From Scalindua sp964584595 (GTDB lineage Bacteria; Planctomycetota; Brocadiia; Brocadiales; Scalinduaceae), in contig CAZPAM010000009.1 in the NCBI GenBank assembly GCA_964584595.1, forward strand, positions 1 through 56,382: 56,382 nt of DNA. Reading direction: 5' to 3'. Under the pieces are notes generated by a model, which was given only the letters and a program-made list of their open reading frames with translations, was not told the origin of the DNA and made no database searches. Below, in pieces: positions 1 through 7,697 of the stretch. Within the stretch, counting starts at the first letter, position 1. Each line of letters begins with the position of its first letter. The translations under genes and the position numbers were made by a program.

Positions 1-524
1 CAGGCATATGCGGGCTTGTTCCAATTAGGAAGCTTTAACATTCTTGAGGCTTCGCGTACGTCTTTTTTTGTCATTCCGGATTCCTTTAAAGGGCTATTAA
101 CATTCAGTTCTTTAGAGGCCTTTAATCCCGGGCGGAACTCCTTTGTATCGTCTAGATTTGCACCATCTGCGACGTGCAGGAAACCATGCTGTCTGGCAAT
201 TTCGTTCAATTTTTCGAAGAGTTCAGTCTTACAGAAATAACATCTGTCAGGGGGGTTATCTGCGAATCCTTCAATAGCCAGTTCACTGGTATCTATTACG
301 AGGTGTTTTATGCCTATATCTTTTGCAAGTGTCTGCGCCTCTTTGAATTCAAAGTCAGGATAGGTTTCTGACCTCGCCGTAACCGCCATAGAGTTGTCTT
401 TGAGAATGTCATAGCATACTTTAGTAACAAGTGTGCTGTCAACACCACCTGAGAATGCGACTACAACACTTTTCAGTTCGCTGATAATTTCCTTTAGTTT
501 CGATAGCTTTTCTTCTACTGCCAA
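1..524 (-). CDS. larE: LarE-type ATP-dependent sacrificial sulfur transferase (partial, N-terminal 174 residues)
   Basis: The reverse-strand translation begins with a PP-loop ATP-pyrophosphatase motif (VVAFSGGVDSTLV, about residues 20-32) and continues with the family's PDRCYFCK motif and NWNKPAYA before running off the window edge. LarE adenylates its dinucleotide substrate and delivers sulfur to it, building the nickel-pincer cofactor of lactate racemase-type enzymes; this is family knowledge, and no larA, larB or larC is visible here. I chose a TTG start at 524 because TAAGGAGGA lies 8 bases upstream, in frame with the motif and with no ATG nearby. It lies 28 bases downstream of the receiver-cyclase gene on the same strand, so it may be the tail of that operon. 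The C-terminal half is outside the window. Confidence 0.85.
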   Translation of the reverse strand, partial: MAVEEKLSKLKEIISELKSVVVAFSGGVDSTLVTKVCYDILKDNSMAVTARSETYPDFEFKEAQTLAKDIGIKHLVIDTSELAIEGFADNPPDRCYFCKTELFEKLNEIARQHGFLHVADGANLDDTKEFRPGLKASKELNVNSPLKESGMTKKDVREASRMLKLPNWNKPAYA

Positions 525-552
525 AAACTGTTCCTCCTTAAAAAACTTGTTA

Positions 553-1728
553 TCAGGTTCCCTGGATTTTATAGGCTACAATACTTTTATTAATTCCTTT
601 AAGAGTTATATCCGGGATTATCTCTGTTTCAAAGGTATCCTTTACCATGCTGAATGTCCTTTGATTAACAAGGATCTGGTCGGCCTCTGCCTCGGATTGT
701 AATCTTTGTGCCAGGTTCACATGGTTTCCGATTACGGTATATTCCATCCTTTCTTTTGAACCCATATTTCCTACCGTTACGTAGCCTGTACATATTCCAA
801 CACCCATATTCAGATTACAATTTAAATCTTTCCATTTTGACTGTAGCAACTTTACTACGTCTTTCATTTCAATAGCCGTTCGTACCGCTTTTTCAGCGTG
901 GTCTTTACATTCCAGAGGGTCGCCATAAAAGGCTAATATTCCGTCTCCCATAAACTTATCTATTGTTCCTCCGTGCTTAAATATCAACTTAGTCATTTCT
1001 GAGAAATACTCATTTAAGAGATGAACGGTATCTTCCGGTTCTAAACTCTCAGTCATAGCGGTAAAACCTCTTATATCTGAGAAGAGTATCGTTAGGAGTT
1101 TTCTGGAATTTTCTAAGCAAATATCATCTCCCTTTGAGATTACAGTGTCAACAATTTGAGGAGAAAGATATCTTTTTAATTTATTAATTCTTTGTATCTC
1201 ATCTACTTGCTTATTAACCTTTTCTTCCAGGTGTTTATTTAGTTCGTCTATTTCTTCATTTCTTTTGCAAAGTTCATCATTAAATTTAACATTTTCTAAA
1301 ATATTTCCATAAGATTCTATCGCACTTGCCACAGTGTCAAGTAGTTGTTCCGGGTCGCTTCCCTTAATAACATATGCATGTGGCCTCAATTGCCTCCTTA
1401 TATCCCTTCTATCGTCATTATGAGTAAAGCTGCCTGTGTGAAATATTATCGGTACGTAAGGATTTTTTGCCTTGATTTTCTCGAACACTTGAAGTCCTGT
1501 TAAGTCCGGCATGTTGATATCCAAGATCACGGCATTAATACTTTCGTTAAATTTATCTGTTGCTTCATTCCCCGTCAAACATGGTTCTACTTGATAACCT
1601 TCCTCTTCTAGTACAAGTTCAATCATTTTAAGAACCGAATCTTCATCGTCTACTACCATAATCATAGGTTTAGCTGGTTTATGGTTGCCTGGATTTTTGT
1701 CACTTTGGTGATTGGGGAATTTATTCAC
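553..1728 (-). CDS. Response regulator: receiver domain fused to class III adenylate/guanylate cyclase
   Basis: Residues 22-140 form a receiver domain with acidic pocket DDED and phosphoacceptor D70. A charged helical linker (about 145-185) leads to a class III cyclase domain (about 205-390). Its metal-binding aspartates are visible in FSDIRGFT (D218) and FMGDGI (D262). Lys258 and the YTVIGNHVNLAQRL block, with Thr before VIG and the transition-state Asn and Arg, favour ATP as substrate, so the product is probably cAMP. The start overlaps the upstream HD-GYP gene by 8 bases, indicating translational coupling. The receiver half is a close paralogue of that neighbour's receiver: both carry INMPxLTGLQ, RPHAYV and DPEQLLDTV. 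One kinase may therefore drive two different output enzymes. Cyclase identity is secure; nucleotide specificity is inferred. Confidence 0.93.
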   Translation of the reverse strand: MNKFPNHQSDKNPGNHKPAKPMIMVVDDEDSVLKMIELVLEEEGYQVEPCLTGNEATDKFNESINAVILDINMPDLTGLQVFEKIKAKNPYVPIIFHTGSFTHNDDRRDIRRQLRPHAYVIKGSDPEQLLDTVASAIESYGNILENVKFNDELCKRNEEIDELNKHLEEKVNKQVDEIQRINKLKRYLSPQIVDTVISKGDDICLENSRKLLTILFSDIRGFTAMTESLEPEDTVHLLNEYFSEMTKLIFKHGGTIDKFMGDGILAFYGDPLECKDHAEKAVRTAIEMKDVVKLLQSKWKDLNCNLNMGVGICTGYVTVGNMGSKERMEYTVIGNHVNLAQRLQSEAEADQILVNQRTFSMVKDTFETEIIPDITLKGINKSIVAYKIQGT

Positions 1729-2761
1729 TCTTTTTTCTCCGGGTTTCAGTAATGATGCTTAAGCAGGCATCCACTACATTGGAATCGTAACGAATACCCC
1801 TGTTATTCGACAACTCTTCTAACGCTTTGTCGATACCGAGAGCCGGCCGATAGGGTCGGTGCGGGATTATCGCATCCACAACATCAGCTACGCTCAGGAT
1901 TCTGGCTTCCATGAGAATATCGTTCCCGCTTAAACCTGATGGATAACCGGAGCCATCCATCCTTTCATGATGTTGAAGTACAAATTCAGCGATTGGCCAT
2001 TGGAATTCTATTGCCTTTAATATGTCGTAGCCGGCCTGTGAATGTGTCTTAATCATATCGAATTCAAGTTCTGTTAATTTGCCACACTTACTGAGTATCT
2101 CAGTAGGTACCTGCATCTTTCCTATGTCATGGATAGTTCCCGCCAGGTGAATACTGTCAATCTGTTCCCTGGGGATCCCCATTTCACCTGCAATGGCACT
2201 GGCAAGATCCGCTACCTGTCGTTGATGTCCGGCAGTATAAGGATCCCTCATTTCCACAGTCAATGCCATGGCATGGACGGTACCTTCTATGTTTGTCTTT
2301 ATAATGTCTGAGCTTTTTTTGAGTTCTCTATAAAGTTCTTCGCTAATTTTAACATTTCTAAGGATATTTCCATAAGATTCTACAGCGCTTACTACCGTAT
2401 CCAGAAGTTGTTCAGGATCAGCACCTTTCTGGACATAAGCATGGGGCCTGAATTGTCTCCTCAGGTCCCTTCTCTCTTCCTGTTTTATGACATTACCTGT
2501 ATGAAAGATTATAGGTACATACAGATTTTTTGCCTTGATTTTTTTAAATGCTTGTAATCCCGTTAAGCCCGGCATATTAATGTCTAAGACTACGGCATAA
2601 ATATCTTTGTTTATTTTGCCAATTGCCTCTTCGCCGGTTGAGTACAGCTCAACTTGATAACCTTCTTCTTCCAGTATAAGTTCGGTAGTTATTAGAATAG
2701 ATTCATCATCGTCTACTACCATAACTTTTGGTTTGTCTTGTTTGTAAGAATTGACATCCAT
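1721..2761 (-). CDS. Response regulator: receiver domain fused to HD-GYP c-di-GMP phosphodiesterase
   Basis: The receiver domain spans about residues 11-130, with phosphoacceptor D60 and conserved K112. A short helical linker is followed by an HD-GYP domain (about 155-340). The metal-site and signature residues are present: HDIGKM (211-216), QHHERMDGSGYP (263-274) and the downstream DVVDA. HD-GYP domains hydrolyse c-di-GMP to pGpG or GMP, so phosphorylation of this protein should alter c-di-GMP level. It sits between a triple-receiver protein and the receiver-cyclase, overlapping the latter by 8 bases. The receiver is nearly the same as the cyclase's receiver, suggesting a receiver duplication that was joined to two different outputs. 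There is no GGDEF domain here or elsewhere in the window. Confidence 0.94.
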   Translation of the reverse strand: MDVNSYKQDKPKVMVVDDDESILITTELILEEEGYQVELYSTGEEAIGKINKDIYAVVLDINMPGLTGLQAFKKIKAKNLYVPIIFHTGNVIKQEERRDLRRQFRPHAYVQKGADPEQLLDTVVSAVESYGNILRNVKISEELYRELKKSSDIIKTNIEGTVHAMALTVEMRDPYTAGHQRQVADLASAIAGEMGIPREQIDSIHLAGTIHDIGKMQVPTEILSKCGKLTELEFDMIKTHSQAGYDILKAIEFQWPIAEFVLQHHERMDGSGYPSGLSGNDILMEARILSVADVVDAIIPHRPYRPALGIDKALEELSNNRGIRYDSNVVDACLSIITETRRKKSE

Positions 2762-2803
2762 GTCACTATTAATAATTAATAAATCCTTTTATTCTATCAT
2801 CTT

Positions 2804-3895
2804 CTATTCTTTTATAGCGCTAAATGTTAGTTGTAATAGTTCAACCATATCAATAGGTTTAGATAAATGTGCAAAGGCACCCAGTGAGGTAGTCTTTTCA
2901 ACAAAATTTTCTATGTCATGACCTGTCATTATTATTGCCTTTGTTTCCGGGTCAATCTTTTTAATCTCATCAAGAGTTTGAAATCCATCTATTCCCGGCA
3001 TTACGACATCTATAAGCACCATATCAAAATGCGTTTTCCTGGCCATATCTATCGCAGTAAGTCCGTCTTCTGCGGTAGAAACCATGTATCCCTTGTCTTC
3101 CAATACTCCCTTCAGAGTTTCACGAGAAGAAATTTCATCATCAACCACAAGAATATCAGACCGTACCGTGCCTTCTTTTATAGTTTGTAAGGTTTGTAAT
3201 AATTTGTTCATATCGTCGATAGGTTTAGATATGCATGCGGATGCACCAAGAGATGTGGCTCTCTCAACAAGATGTTCTATGTCGTGTCCTGTCATTATTA
3301 TTACGTTTGTCTTTGGACTAATCTTTTTGATGTCGTCAAGAGTTTGAAATCCATCTATTCCCGGCATTACGACGTCAACAAACATAATATCATAATAAAT
3401 ATTTCTGGCCATTTCTATCGCAGTAAGTCCGTCTTCTGCGGTAGAAACCTTGTATCCCTTGTCTTCCAATACCCCTTTTAGTGTTTCGCGAATGGAAAAG
3501 TCGTCATCAACTATCAGGATATTGGTTTTTGTCAGATCCTTTTTTATGACTTTCAGGACTAAATCAATGTCCAGAGGTTTATAAAGTATAGCTTGTGCTT
3601 CCAGTAATACCGCTTCTTTCAGAAGGTCTTCAGCAATAAAAGCGGTCATAAAAAATATAATAGTATCAGGACTGACTTTCTTGATTCTTTTGAACGTTTC
3701 TATCCCGTTAATCCCCGGCATTTTCATATCTATAAATGCAATCTTAAATTTTGTTTTTTCAGCCGCCTCAATTCCTTTGTAGCCATCCTCTGCCACGACA
3801 ACATTGTATCCTTCATCCTCCAGGATTCCGGCCAGGGTGATTCTTATTCCATGTTCATCATCAACTACTAATATGTTAGCCTGTTCTTCTTGCAT
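2804..3895 (-). CDS. Triple receiver-domain protein without output domain
   Basis: Three consecutive CheY-like receivers fill the whole 363-residue protein: about 1-120 (D56), 123-240 (D174) and 246-363 (D296). All three retain the acidic pair, the phosphoacceptor followed by a MPGI-type turn, and the lysine of the KP motif (KPLD, KPID, KPID). Receivers 2 and 3 are recent duplicates: their DNA at 3421-3480 and 3061-3120 is almost identical. No DNA-binding or enzymatic domain follows, so the protein probably works as a phosphorelay hub, phosphate sink or adaptor between the adjacent kinase and the two enzymatic regulators downstream. The start overlaps the kinase gene by 20 bases. The receiver assignments are seen directly; the hub role is inference. 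Confidence 0.93.
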   Translation of the reverse strand: MQEEQANILVVDDEHGIRITLAGILEDEGYNVVVAEDGYKGIEAAEKTKFKIAFIDMKMPGINGIETFKRIKKVSPDTIIFFMTAFIAEDLLKEAVLLEAQAILYKPLDIDLVLKVIKKDLTKTNILIVDDDFSIRETLKGVLEDKGYKVSTAEDGLTAIEMARNIYYDIMFVDVVMPGIDGFQTLDDIKKISPKTNVIIMTGHDIEHLVERATSLGASACISKPIDDMNKLLQTLQTIKEGTVRSDILVVDDEISSRETLKGVLEDKGYMVSTAEDGLTAIDMARKTHFDMVLIDVVMPGIDGFQTLDEIKKIDPETKAIIMTGHDIENFVEKTTSLGAFAHLSKPIDMVELLQLTFSAIKE

Positions 3896-5513
3896 CTTCT
3901 CCCTCTAATGGTAGTTTTATGATCATATTTGTACCTTTGCCTTCCTGGCTTTCTACTTCGATACTTCCATTATGTTTATCAATTATTCCATGGCAAACAG
4001 CCAGTCCCATCCCTGTTCCCTTGGGTTTTGTCGTAAATAGCGGATCGAATATTTTTTTAACCTCTTTTTCAGGAATACCACATCCGGAATCGCCTATTTC
4101 AATTTCCACAAAGACATTTGATTTTCTAGTACTAATTTGTAACTCTCCGCCCTCAGTCATTGCCTGGCATGCATTTTCAATCAGGTTTATAAGTACCTGG
4201 CCAACTTGATTTGAGTCTATTGTTACCATGGGTAAATCTGACTGAAAGTCTTTGGATAGTTTTATGTTTTCGGCCATCCTTACGCTCGACAGGGCTTCAT
4301 TAATAACTATTTCAATATCAGCTTTAATCCTGGTGGGTTTGGCAACGCGCGTGAACCCTAAAAGGTCATTAATAATCTTGGTGCTCCTGTCAATTTCCTT
4401 ATCCATAATGTCAAGGAATTGTACCACCTTTTCGTCTATGTCCGGGATTACTTTCCTGGATAATTTTCTTTTCAAAAGGAAAACGGCATTCTTAATTGAA
4501 CTAAGTGGGTTTCTTAATTCATGGCTTACTCCGGAAGCTAATGTGCCTACAGCGGCTAATTTCTCTGTCCTTACTAATTGTTCCTGTGTATCCTTCAGCT
4601 GCTCATTTCTCTGCACTAACTCATCATTAATTGATGATAGCTGCTGGTTCAAACCTTTTAATTCAATCATGACGCCTTCTTTTTCGTCTATGAGTTGTTT
4701 TAAGCTTGTTGTCATCTGATTAAATCGAGATGCAAGCATTCCTATTTCATCCTTTGAATTTATTTCAACTTTATGGCTCAGGTCTCCGGATGCTACCTTA
4801 TCAGTTACTTTCACAAGATATTTAACAGGTTTTACAACTCCACTGGCTATAAAATATGAAATTCCTATGCCGACCAATACAGTAACAAACCCCAAAGGTA
4901 TAATACTGGTCCACAAAATTGCCTGCATCTTTTTATTTATCCGTTCAGGAGTCAAACCGATTTGAATGGTCCCCAGGAGTTTTTCCTCGTTCTCATTATA
5001 ATCTTCATCTGTGCCGAAAACTTGTGTGGCAAATTCTTCTTCGGCTATTGTACGTTTTTCAAAAACTGGTACAACAAAATTAAAGAATTGTTCATCATTT
5101 TCTGTATAGAAAATATTAAAAACAGGTTCAGTGATATTCTTAATATTATAGTACACGGGTATACTATCAATTTCTTCCTTAATCCATGTTTCTTTCTCTT
5201 CAAGGAGGATTTCATCAGAGGCCAGCGATATACGCCAATATGCCAATTCCTGTTCTATATCAAGATTACGTAATCTTCTGATCGGTTCCTCAAAAAATGC
5301 CTTTTGAGCGACACTCATAGCATCTTTGACCTCTCCATCCTGCGCAAGTTGAGAAATTATGGAATAACCTCGTTTCTTCAACTCCTCTTCAAGCTGCTTC
5401 ATTGTTTGGGTGAAGAAAAACCAGCTACTGGCCGCACCTATAGTTGCAATTAGCAGGCTGGTGAACAAAATAAATTTGAATCTTATTCCAATTTTAAGCA
5501 TTTTGTTTTCCAA
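3876..5513 (-). CDS. Membrane sensor histidine kinase (HAMP, HisKA, HATPase)
   Basis: An N-terminal membrane segment (about 13-34), an extracytoplasmic region of about 160 residues and a second membrane segment (about 200-223) precede a HAMP domain (about 224-276) and a glutamine-rich coiled coil. The HisKA motif GVSHELRNPLSSI places the phosphoacceptor at H331. The ATPase domain follows, with the N box (IENACQAM), DSGCGI, and the GTGMGLAVC G2 box. It is a complete kinase with no attached receiver. It lies 11 bases downstream of a periplasmic binding protein gene and overlaps the triple-receiver gene, so the operon reads ligand capture, sensing, phosphorelay, output. The ligand is unknown; the periplasmic region is not a fold I recognise. 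Confidence 0.94.
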   Translation of the reverse strand: MENKMLKIGIRFKFILFTSLLIATIGAASSWFFFTQTMKQLEEELKKRGYSIISQLAQDGEVKDAMSVAQKAFFEEPIRRLRNLDIEQELAYWRISLASDEILLEEKETWIKEEIDSIPVYYNIKNITEPVFNIFYTENDEQFFNFVVPVFEKRTIAEEEFATQVFGTDEDYNENEEKLLGTIQIGLTPERINKKMQAILWTSIIPLGFVTVLVGIGISYFIASGVVKPVKYLVKVTDKVASGDLSHKVEINSKDEIGMLASRFNQMTTSLKQLIDEKEGVMIELKGLNQQLSSINDELVQRNEQLKDTQEQLVRTEKLAAVGTLASGVSHELRNPLSSIKNAVFLLKRKLSRKVIPDIDEKVVQFLDIMDKEIDRSTKIINDLLGFTRVAKPTRIKADIEIVINEALSSVRMAENIKLSKDFQSDLPMVTIDSNQVGQVLINLIENACQAMTEGGELQISTRKSNVFVEIEIGDSGCGIPEKEVKKIFDPLFTTKPKGTGMGLAVCHGIIDKHNGSIEVESQEGKGTNMIIKLPLEGEDARRTG

Positions 5514-5524
5514 TATTGAAAAGA

Positions 5525-6466
5525 TTATGGATATACAACTATGTGTGGTTCTCCTAAAAGTGCATCCAATCTTAATCCAAGTTTCTCTGCAGTGTCAGTA
5601 TTTATGGCTAACTTAAAGCTATCCGGGTTGACTATTCCGAGGGAGCACGGAGATGGTTTTTCTAATATTTCTCCGGCTAATTGGACAGCTTGTCTTCCAA
5701 CGTATTCATAATCCGAGAACACGGCAGCTAATGCACCTGCCTTTACGAAAACATCTGATGTGCAAAGCAAAGGGATCTTGTTTTCACGCGTTGTGGAAAT
5801 AATAAGATCAAAAGATTTCTTAGTTACCACTGTGCTATCAGGTAATAACCACAGGGCATCAATTCTGCCGGCTAGACTTTTCATGGCTTCAGGCACCTTT
5901 TTTGAAGAATTAATTTCATATTTAACTAAATTCATACCTATATCTTTTAGCTTTTTCTCTGCACTTACTATAATATTCCCTGTTTTAGAAGGATTATAAA
6001 TTACGCCTATGTCCTTGAGTGGGTTTAAAATGGTTTGATATTCCTTCAATTGTTCTTCTGCCGAGATTTCGGCAGCAATGCCGGTTATGTTATCTCCGGT
6101 AAGTTGAAATCTTTCATGGTTAATTACCATGCAGAAGATGATGGGGATGTCCTTGATTTCTTCTTTAGCTATGGTTGTAGCCAAAATTCCTATTGTAATA
6201 ATAATATCTGGTTTTTCTTTCTTGATCTTACGTACTGTCTTATTGCCGATCTTCATCTTACCCTTTAGATCGTAAATGGATTTTATGATGATATCATTCT
6301 GAATGCATTCGGCTTCAAATCCTTTTATAACCTTGTTATATGCGGAGAGGTTCTGACTCTTGATCACCATCGCGGTTTTTTCGGCATAAGCACAGTAAGT
6401 GCTGTGGAAAAGTATCCAGAGGATAAAAATGAAAATGGAATATATGCGGGTTTTCTTAATCATCAT
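5525..6466 (-). CDS. ABC-type substrate-binding protein (ABC_sub_bind family), sensor-linked
   Basis: The 313-residue product has a signal peptide (hydrophobic stretch about 9-28, ending near CAYAEKT). The mature part resembles the ABC substrate-binding family PF04392 (TrpX-like): KTAMVIKSQNLSAYN at the start, then a repeated two-lobed alpha/beta pattern including PDIIITIGILATT, IGVIYNPSKTGN and a final DTAEKLGL. No permease or ATPase gene is next to it. It is the first gene of the minus-strand signalling operon, 11 bases before the histidine kinase, so it probably presents a small ligand to the kinase rather than feeding a transporter; that role is inferred from context. Family-level assignment is fairly secure, ligand unknown. 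Confidence 0.87.
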   Translation of the reverse strand: MMIKKTRIYSIFIFILWILFHSTYCAYAEKTAMVIKSQNLSAYNKVIKGFEAECIQNDIIIKSIYDLKGKMKIGNKTVRKIKKEKPDIIITIGILATTIAKEEIKDIPIIFCMVINHERFQLTGDNITGIAAEISAEEQLKEYQTILNPLKDIGVIYNPSKTGNIIVSAEKKLKDIGMNLVKYEINSSKKVPEAMKSLAGRIDALWLLPDSTVVTKKSFDLIISTTRENKIPLLCTSDVFVKAGALAAVFSDYEYVGRQAVQLAGEILEKPSPCSLGIVNPDSFKLAINTDTAEKLGLRLDALLGEPHIVVYP

Positions 6467-6514
6467 TTAAAGTTAGAATAGCAACTTAATGAAATATGAC
6501 CTTACTAAAGATCG

Positions 6515-6600
6515 AGAATATCTTTCTGGCAAATGTTTCTTCATTCCGTACAAATAAATTTGCCAAATTAGAAAGTGTGAAATATAACAATTGAAGGAAT
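6515..6600 (-). pseudogene. Relic of a TonB-receptor 5' end (signal-peptide region)
   Basis: On the minus strand this noncoding stretch closely matches the signal-peptide coding region of the TonB receptor that starts at 9749. Shared blocks include GCAAATTTATTTG, ATTGTTAT, TTCAC and CTTTCT in the same order and spacing, with scattered substitutions. There is no open frame and no continuation into a plug domain. I read it as the leftover of a further receptor copy lost by deletion; it could also be a transposed fragment. Similarity was judged by eye. Confidence 0.5.
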
Positions 6601-6635
6601 ACAAAATTAAATTCTTATAATTTAATCTATTATTA

Positions 6636-7478
6636 TCATTTAAAATGATCGATTACTATTTCAGCAATTTTATTCAAACCGTTTTCCATGTCCAAGTCGT
6701 GACCGGCTCCCTTTAATATTGTAAGTTTTGAGTGAACACCATATTTATTTAACAATTTATGAAACCTTTCTGAGAAGTAACATGGTATTACATTGTCTTT
6801 GTCTCCATGGATTATGTGTAATTTATTAGATTTTTCTTTTAACTTCTTTGCAAGTGCGTCTAAACTAGAATCTCTCCATTCGCCATATAAGGAATAAGGT
6901 GCATGACAACCATGTCTACTGATTTCTCCCGAATATTTCCAAATTGTTAAGAAGAATTTACCGATGTTTTTCTCAAGCATCTCTTGATAATAAATCACAG
7001 GATATTTTAGCAAAACATTCATATTGCTATATTCTGTAGAAGCAACTACTGCCGGTAGACCGGAACCACTTGTACCAACAATACCCATGTCAGCTATTTT
7101 AAACCCATGCGATCCAGCATATTCAATCATACGGTGAAACCTCTCTGCCATCTTATTAACAGAATCAATGTGATTGTTATTTTGAATATCGAAATTTATA
7201 ATAGAGATTTTATACGGTTCTAAAATATTTGCGAGATTTACATTCACTCCTTTTTGACGTCCTGGTGTACCGCCAGAACCAATAATTAGAATCTTGCTTG
7301 CTTCACTAGCTTTATAAAATTCGAAATCAATTCCCTTATAATTACCACTTTCTATTTTGTCTTTCTCCACTATCCTCATTTTCTTCCTGTTAAATATAGT
7401 CTTTGGATGTAAAACAGTATCTTCATACTGTGCAAATGAATTTGCTAAATTAATTAATGAAAAATTTCGATTTTTCAT
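6636..7478 (-). CDS. Alpha/beta hydrolase
   Basis: This 280-residue protein shows an alpha/beta-hydrolase core: the strand and oxyanion loop LIIGSGGTPG (about 64-73), a nucleophile elbow GTSGSG with Ser137, an acid in HGDKDNVIP, and the catalytic His in GAGHDLDM. The GxSxS elbow departs slightly from GxSxG. Substrate is not predictable. There is no convincing signal peptide; residues 9-24 (INLANSFAQYEDTVL) resemble the end of the neighbouring TonB receptors' signal peptides (VANLFAQEEEVVL), so the N-terminus may have been captured from a receptor gene, with true translation perhaps beginning further in. A candidate sigma54 promoter ends about 20 bases upstream. It is probably monocistronic. 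Confidence 0.85.
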   Translation of the reverse strand: MKNRNFSLINLANSFAQYEDTVLHPKTIFNRKKMRIVEKDKIESGNYKGIDFEFYKASEASKILIIGSGGTPGRQKGVNVNLANILEPYKISIINFDIQNNNHIDSVNKMAERFHRMIEYAGSHGFKIADMGIVGTSGSGLPAVVASTEYSNMNVLLKYPVIYYQEMLEKNIGKFFLTIWKYSGEISRHGCHAPYSLYGEWRDSSLDALAKKLKEKSNKLHIIHGDKDNVIPCYFSERFHKLLNKYGVHSKLTILKGAGHDLDMENGLNKIAEIVIDHFK

Positions 7479-7498
7479 AATTAAAGCTCTATAAAGAT

Positions 7499-7514
7499 AA
7501 CAAAAATAATGCCA
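7499..7514 (-). promoter_or_regulatory. Candidate sigma54 (-24/-12) promoter for the hydrolase gene
   Basis: Read on the minus strand this is TGGCATTATTTTTGTT. The GG and the TTG-type element are separated by the 12-base step expected of RpoN promoters, although the -12 element is TTGTT rather than TTGCW. It lies just upstream of the gene starting at 7478, and a GTGTCATGACAC palindrome lies about 155 bases further upstream, the usual distance of an activator site. Confidence 0.45.
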
Positions 7515-7654
7515 AATGAAGTGGAAATATATGATTGCTTTCCGATAAAACCCATAATCCCATAAGTTTCATGTAGAGAAAAGGTTGTATAACTATTTAT
7601 TATTGGTATCCTAGGATAATTACATAGAAAATATAGCATGGCACAGTTCTGTAA

Positions 7655-7680
7655 TGTCACACTTCCGTGTCATGACACAC
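7655..7680. promoter_or_regulatory. Dyad-symmetric candidate activator-binding site (GTGTCATGACAC)
   Basis: Positions 7667-7678 form the perfect palindrome GTGTCATGACAC, flanked by an additional TGTCACAC half-site at 7655-7662. A related arrangement (GTGTGTCACGTCAC followed by TGTGTGCCACG) occurs at 17413-17440. Both lie about 150-160 bases upstream of a minus-strand -24/-12-like sequence. This geometry suits an NtrC-type enhancer-binding protein; none is encoded in the window. Confidence 0.45.
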
Positions 7681-7697
7681 TCTGTAAAAACTGGTAA

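Noticed and set aside
4252..4719. 155-codon plus-strand frame opposite the histidine kinase
   Set aside because: It is antisense to a clearly conserved kinase domain and has no recognisable domain of its own.
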